A DNA stretch of 64,000 nt from Euglena gracilis (Eukaryota > Euglenida > Euglenophyceae > Euglenales): the NCBI GenBank assembly GCA_039621445.1, contig CP154956.1, positions 46,729,291 to 46,793,290 of the forward strand, written 5' to 3'. A program made the translations under genes and the position numbers. Positions 62,401 through 64,000 of this stretch are shown here, piece after piece. The notes under the pieces were generated by a model. It worked only from the letters and a program-made list of their open reading frames with translations. It did no database searches and was not told the DNA's origin. Numbering within the stretch: the first letter of the stretch is position 1; each line of letters opens with the position of its first letter.

Positions 62401-64000
62401 GAAGACCCGCGTTCTGCAGCACAGCTACACACAGAGGAGTCAACTCCGGAAGCGGAGGAGATGGAAGAAGCGGTCCCAATGGCCGAGGATGAACCTCAGC
62501 CGGCGGAACCTCCAGCACGGGAAACCCGAAGCCCATCTGTGGTGATGCTGGACACTGTGGCGGAAACCGCCGAGCGCCCAGGATCGCCGACAGGTGAAAT
62601 GACGCCTGTCCAACTGTCACCATCCTCACTGGGTACGCCAGGTGGACCGACCCCTCCGCGGGAAAACCCGCCGGAGGTGACACCCCACACGCCTGAGGTA
62701 TTACACCTCAAGCTCCCTGTTTCCGGGGAAACCCCGTCGACAGAGGAGCCAGTCGAGGAGCCCACTTCAGGTGAGCGACCTGAGCGGCGCACCTCGTTGG
62801 GCGGACGCGTACTTGGTGGTTTGCGGCCATTGATCGCAGTGGTCACTCCACGTGGCACTGCGGCCAGCTCTTCCACAGCTGCGGCGGAAACTGCCCAGCC
62901 GACGGAAGAAACACCTGACACTGAAGCCATGGTGGAGGATGAACCTCCCCCAGTGGCTGCGCCACCGCCAGTGTCGGAAGCGACACGGACGGAGGGCGAA
63001 CCTACGACAATGGCAGTGGAGACCACATCAGCCGTGCCCGTACACGATAAACCTGTATCAGCACCGGCAGCGCCAACAGAGGCGCGGGATGAACCCGCAC
63101 CTCAGGGCACACCCAGCGTCACTGCACCACAACGTCAAGGCACACGGACACCGGCGCCTGAAAAACGGGCCGAATGGAAGTCCATGCCTCCACAACAGGC
63201 TCAACCAGCGCAGAGTGCGCCGGCCACGCCTACGCCAACACCGTCCCCCACGGCCGCCCCTGGGAAACCTACGGGCGCCGCGAAGGAACGCGTACGGCGA
63301 CCCTCAGCTCGGGAAACCCCTGCTGAAGGTCAACGACGCTCGGTGTCGGGGAAAAGACCCCCGCCCCAGCCGTCACCACGCACCTGGTCAAGCAAATGCG
63401 ACGCCGACCGACGGCCCTCGGATGCGCCGGAAACCGGCAGCCCGAAGGCTCCGGCGAAAACCAAGCCGGGCGCCGCACCTTGCAAACCCACACCAAAAAC
63501 TGGTGACCAGCCCCCACCGAAAGGCGGTGGTGGTGCTGGCGGCCAGGGCGCTGCATCCTCTTCTCGGGGATTAACCTCGAGACAAGGATTCACACACGTC
63601 ACATCATCCGGCTATGGGAAAACCTCACAGCCGAAACCTCCGTCAAAGGGGCAGGGAAAATCCCGCGCCTCCACGACTGAGACACATTCAGAAGACGAAG
63701 TAGTCATCGATTGGAACGCGATCAATCAGGATGATCCTGACACTCTTGACCTGAAAAACAGGTATATGATGATTGCTCACAAGTTGAGTACAGATCAATG
63801 TCTCAATCGATGGATTGAGCCACTGTTCTGTCAGGGCCGAAAATGGTGCTTTGATCAGAAGGTGACCTGGAATTATTACAATTCCAGATCCCCTCGCGTT
63901 TTGGCCCAATATTTCGGTGAGGAATTCCTCATCGACCGAACGTCGGAAGAACGTTTTGTGTGGCTTTGCACTGTATGCCATAAGATGTACAACAGTGCAC
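59435..64000 (+). CDS. Gypsy ORF3 (copy B, truncated by window end)
   Basis: Same protein as 16,672-22,038: MLPGGREPGGGPPYHP start, Pro-rich head, (KG)n repeat near 60,955-61,010, YDVAQLFDYLDEIW, LGTCPDDETFVAQLKEIF, CQFCKEVHIVDFWGF, the acidic PET linker, and the start of the CxxC-rich C-terminus (RTSEERFVWLCTVCHKMYN) at the window edge. Frameshifts lie near 60,470-60,520, 61,270-61,440, 61,936 and 63,140-63,300. It contains an in-frame 24-nt hairpin block (61,854-61,877) missing from copy A. Unknown function; no membrane segment or enzyme motif seen. Confidence 0.75.
59510..63931. repeat. Dense array of short stereotyped hairpins in ORF3
   Basis: Examples (stem length, loop): 59,510-59,528 (8, ATA), 59,551-59,565 (6, AAA), 59,831-59,847 (7, ATT), 60,070-60,084 (6, TCA), 60,241-60,255 (6, AAA), 60,770-60,784 (6, AAA), 61,011-61,029 (7), 61,318-61,332 (6, ATA), 61,381-61,408 (13, one mismatch), 61,421-61,439 (8, AAA), 61,470-61,486 (7, ACG), 61,529-61,544 (6, GAAT), 61,684-61,701 (7, AATG), 61,848-61,864 (7, AAA), 62,035-62,051 (6, ATGAA), 62,767-62,783 (6), 63,726-63,740 (6, TGA), 63,867-63,887 (8, ATTAC), 63,918-63,931 (14-nt palindrome). 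They do not follow codon phase or domain borders. Confidence 0.85.

Larger units (their letters stand above)
49918..64000 (+). mobile_element. Ty3/Gypsy LTR retrotransposon, copy B (3' end beyond window)
   Basis: Same element as copy A in opposite orientation, at the same insertion point in duplicated flanking DNA (5' flank GCTTC versus GCCTC), so it arose by segmental duplication rather than new transposition. It lacks about 0.46 kb between RNase H and integrase that copy A has, and has the RT fingers/palm block and several hairpin-rich segments that copy A lacks. The window ends inside ORF3. Confidence 0.92.

Overview
This window looks like nuclear DNA from a repeat-rich eukaryote, most likely a protist or alga; the lineage cannot be fixed from the sequence alone. 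The reasons are GT-AG introns (some only 37-53 nt) in a transposase gene, a chromodomain-bearing Ty3/Gypsy LTR retrotransposon, a LINE with a restriction-like endonuclease, long C/G and A/T simple tracts, and no operons or ribosome binding sites. I recognise no host housekeeping gene. Nearly everything is mobile DNA, much of it nested, duplicated or decayed.

Layout. 1-3.5 kb: a diverged LTR-like fragment, C-rich fold-backs, a minisatellite, a tRNA-like sequence and a short direct repeat. 3.6-6.2 kb (minus): 3' half of a LINE (reverse transcriptase plus a frameshifted restriction-like endonuclease). 6.24-14.81 kb: two tandem ~4.1-kb copies of an intron-containing KDZ-type (Kyakuja/Dileera/Zisupton) transposase gene, separated and flanked by G/GT-rich tracts and inserted into the LINE with an 8-9 bp target duplication. 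14.8-15.34 kb: the LINE again. 15,341-31,416: a complete 16.1-kb Ty3/Gypsy element on the minus strand (copy A) with 428-bp LTRs and a 5-bp GAGGC target duplication. 31.4-34.66 kb: the upstream part of the same LINE. 34.7-44.9 kb: repeats, fold-backs, minisatellites and a few unassigned ORFs. 44.9-46.66 kb: a second copy of the LINE/Gypsy 3' junction (copy C). 46.66 kb to the end: an inverted duplicate of the 16-34.66 kb region, holding Gypsy copy B on the plus strand, cut off by the window end.

The Gypsy element is the centrepiece. Gag and Pol share one frame and are separated by a single UAG followed 3 nt later by a 13-bp stem-loop, which suggests stop-codon readthrough. After the integrase/chromodomain there is an extra ORF of about 5.4 kb (ORF3) of unknown function. 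The whole element (LTRs, UTR, gag, pol, ORF3) is densely studded with short hairpins (stems 5-13 bp, stereotyped loops such as AAA, ATGAA, GAAG, ATTAC, ATA, TCA). Copies A and B differ by blocks made of such hairpins. The LINE carries up to three 2A-like ribosome-skipping motifs in series. All functional statements are inferences from sequence reading; no database search was run.
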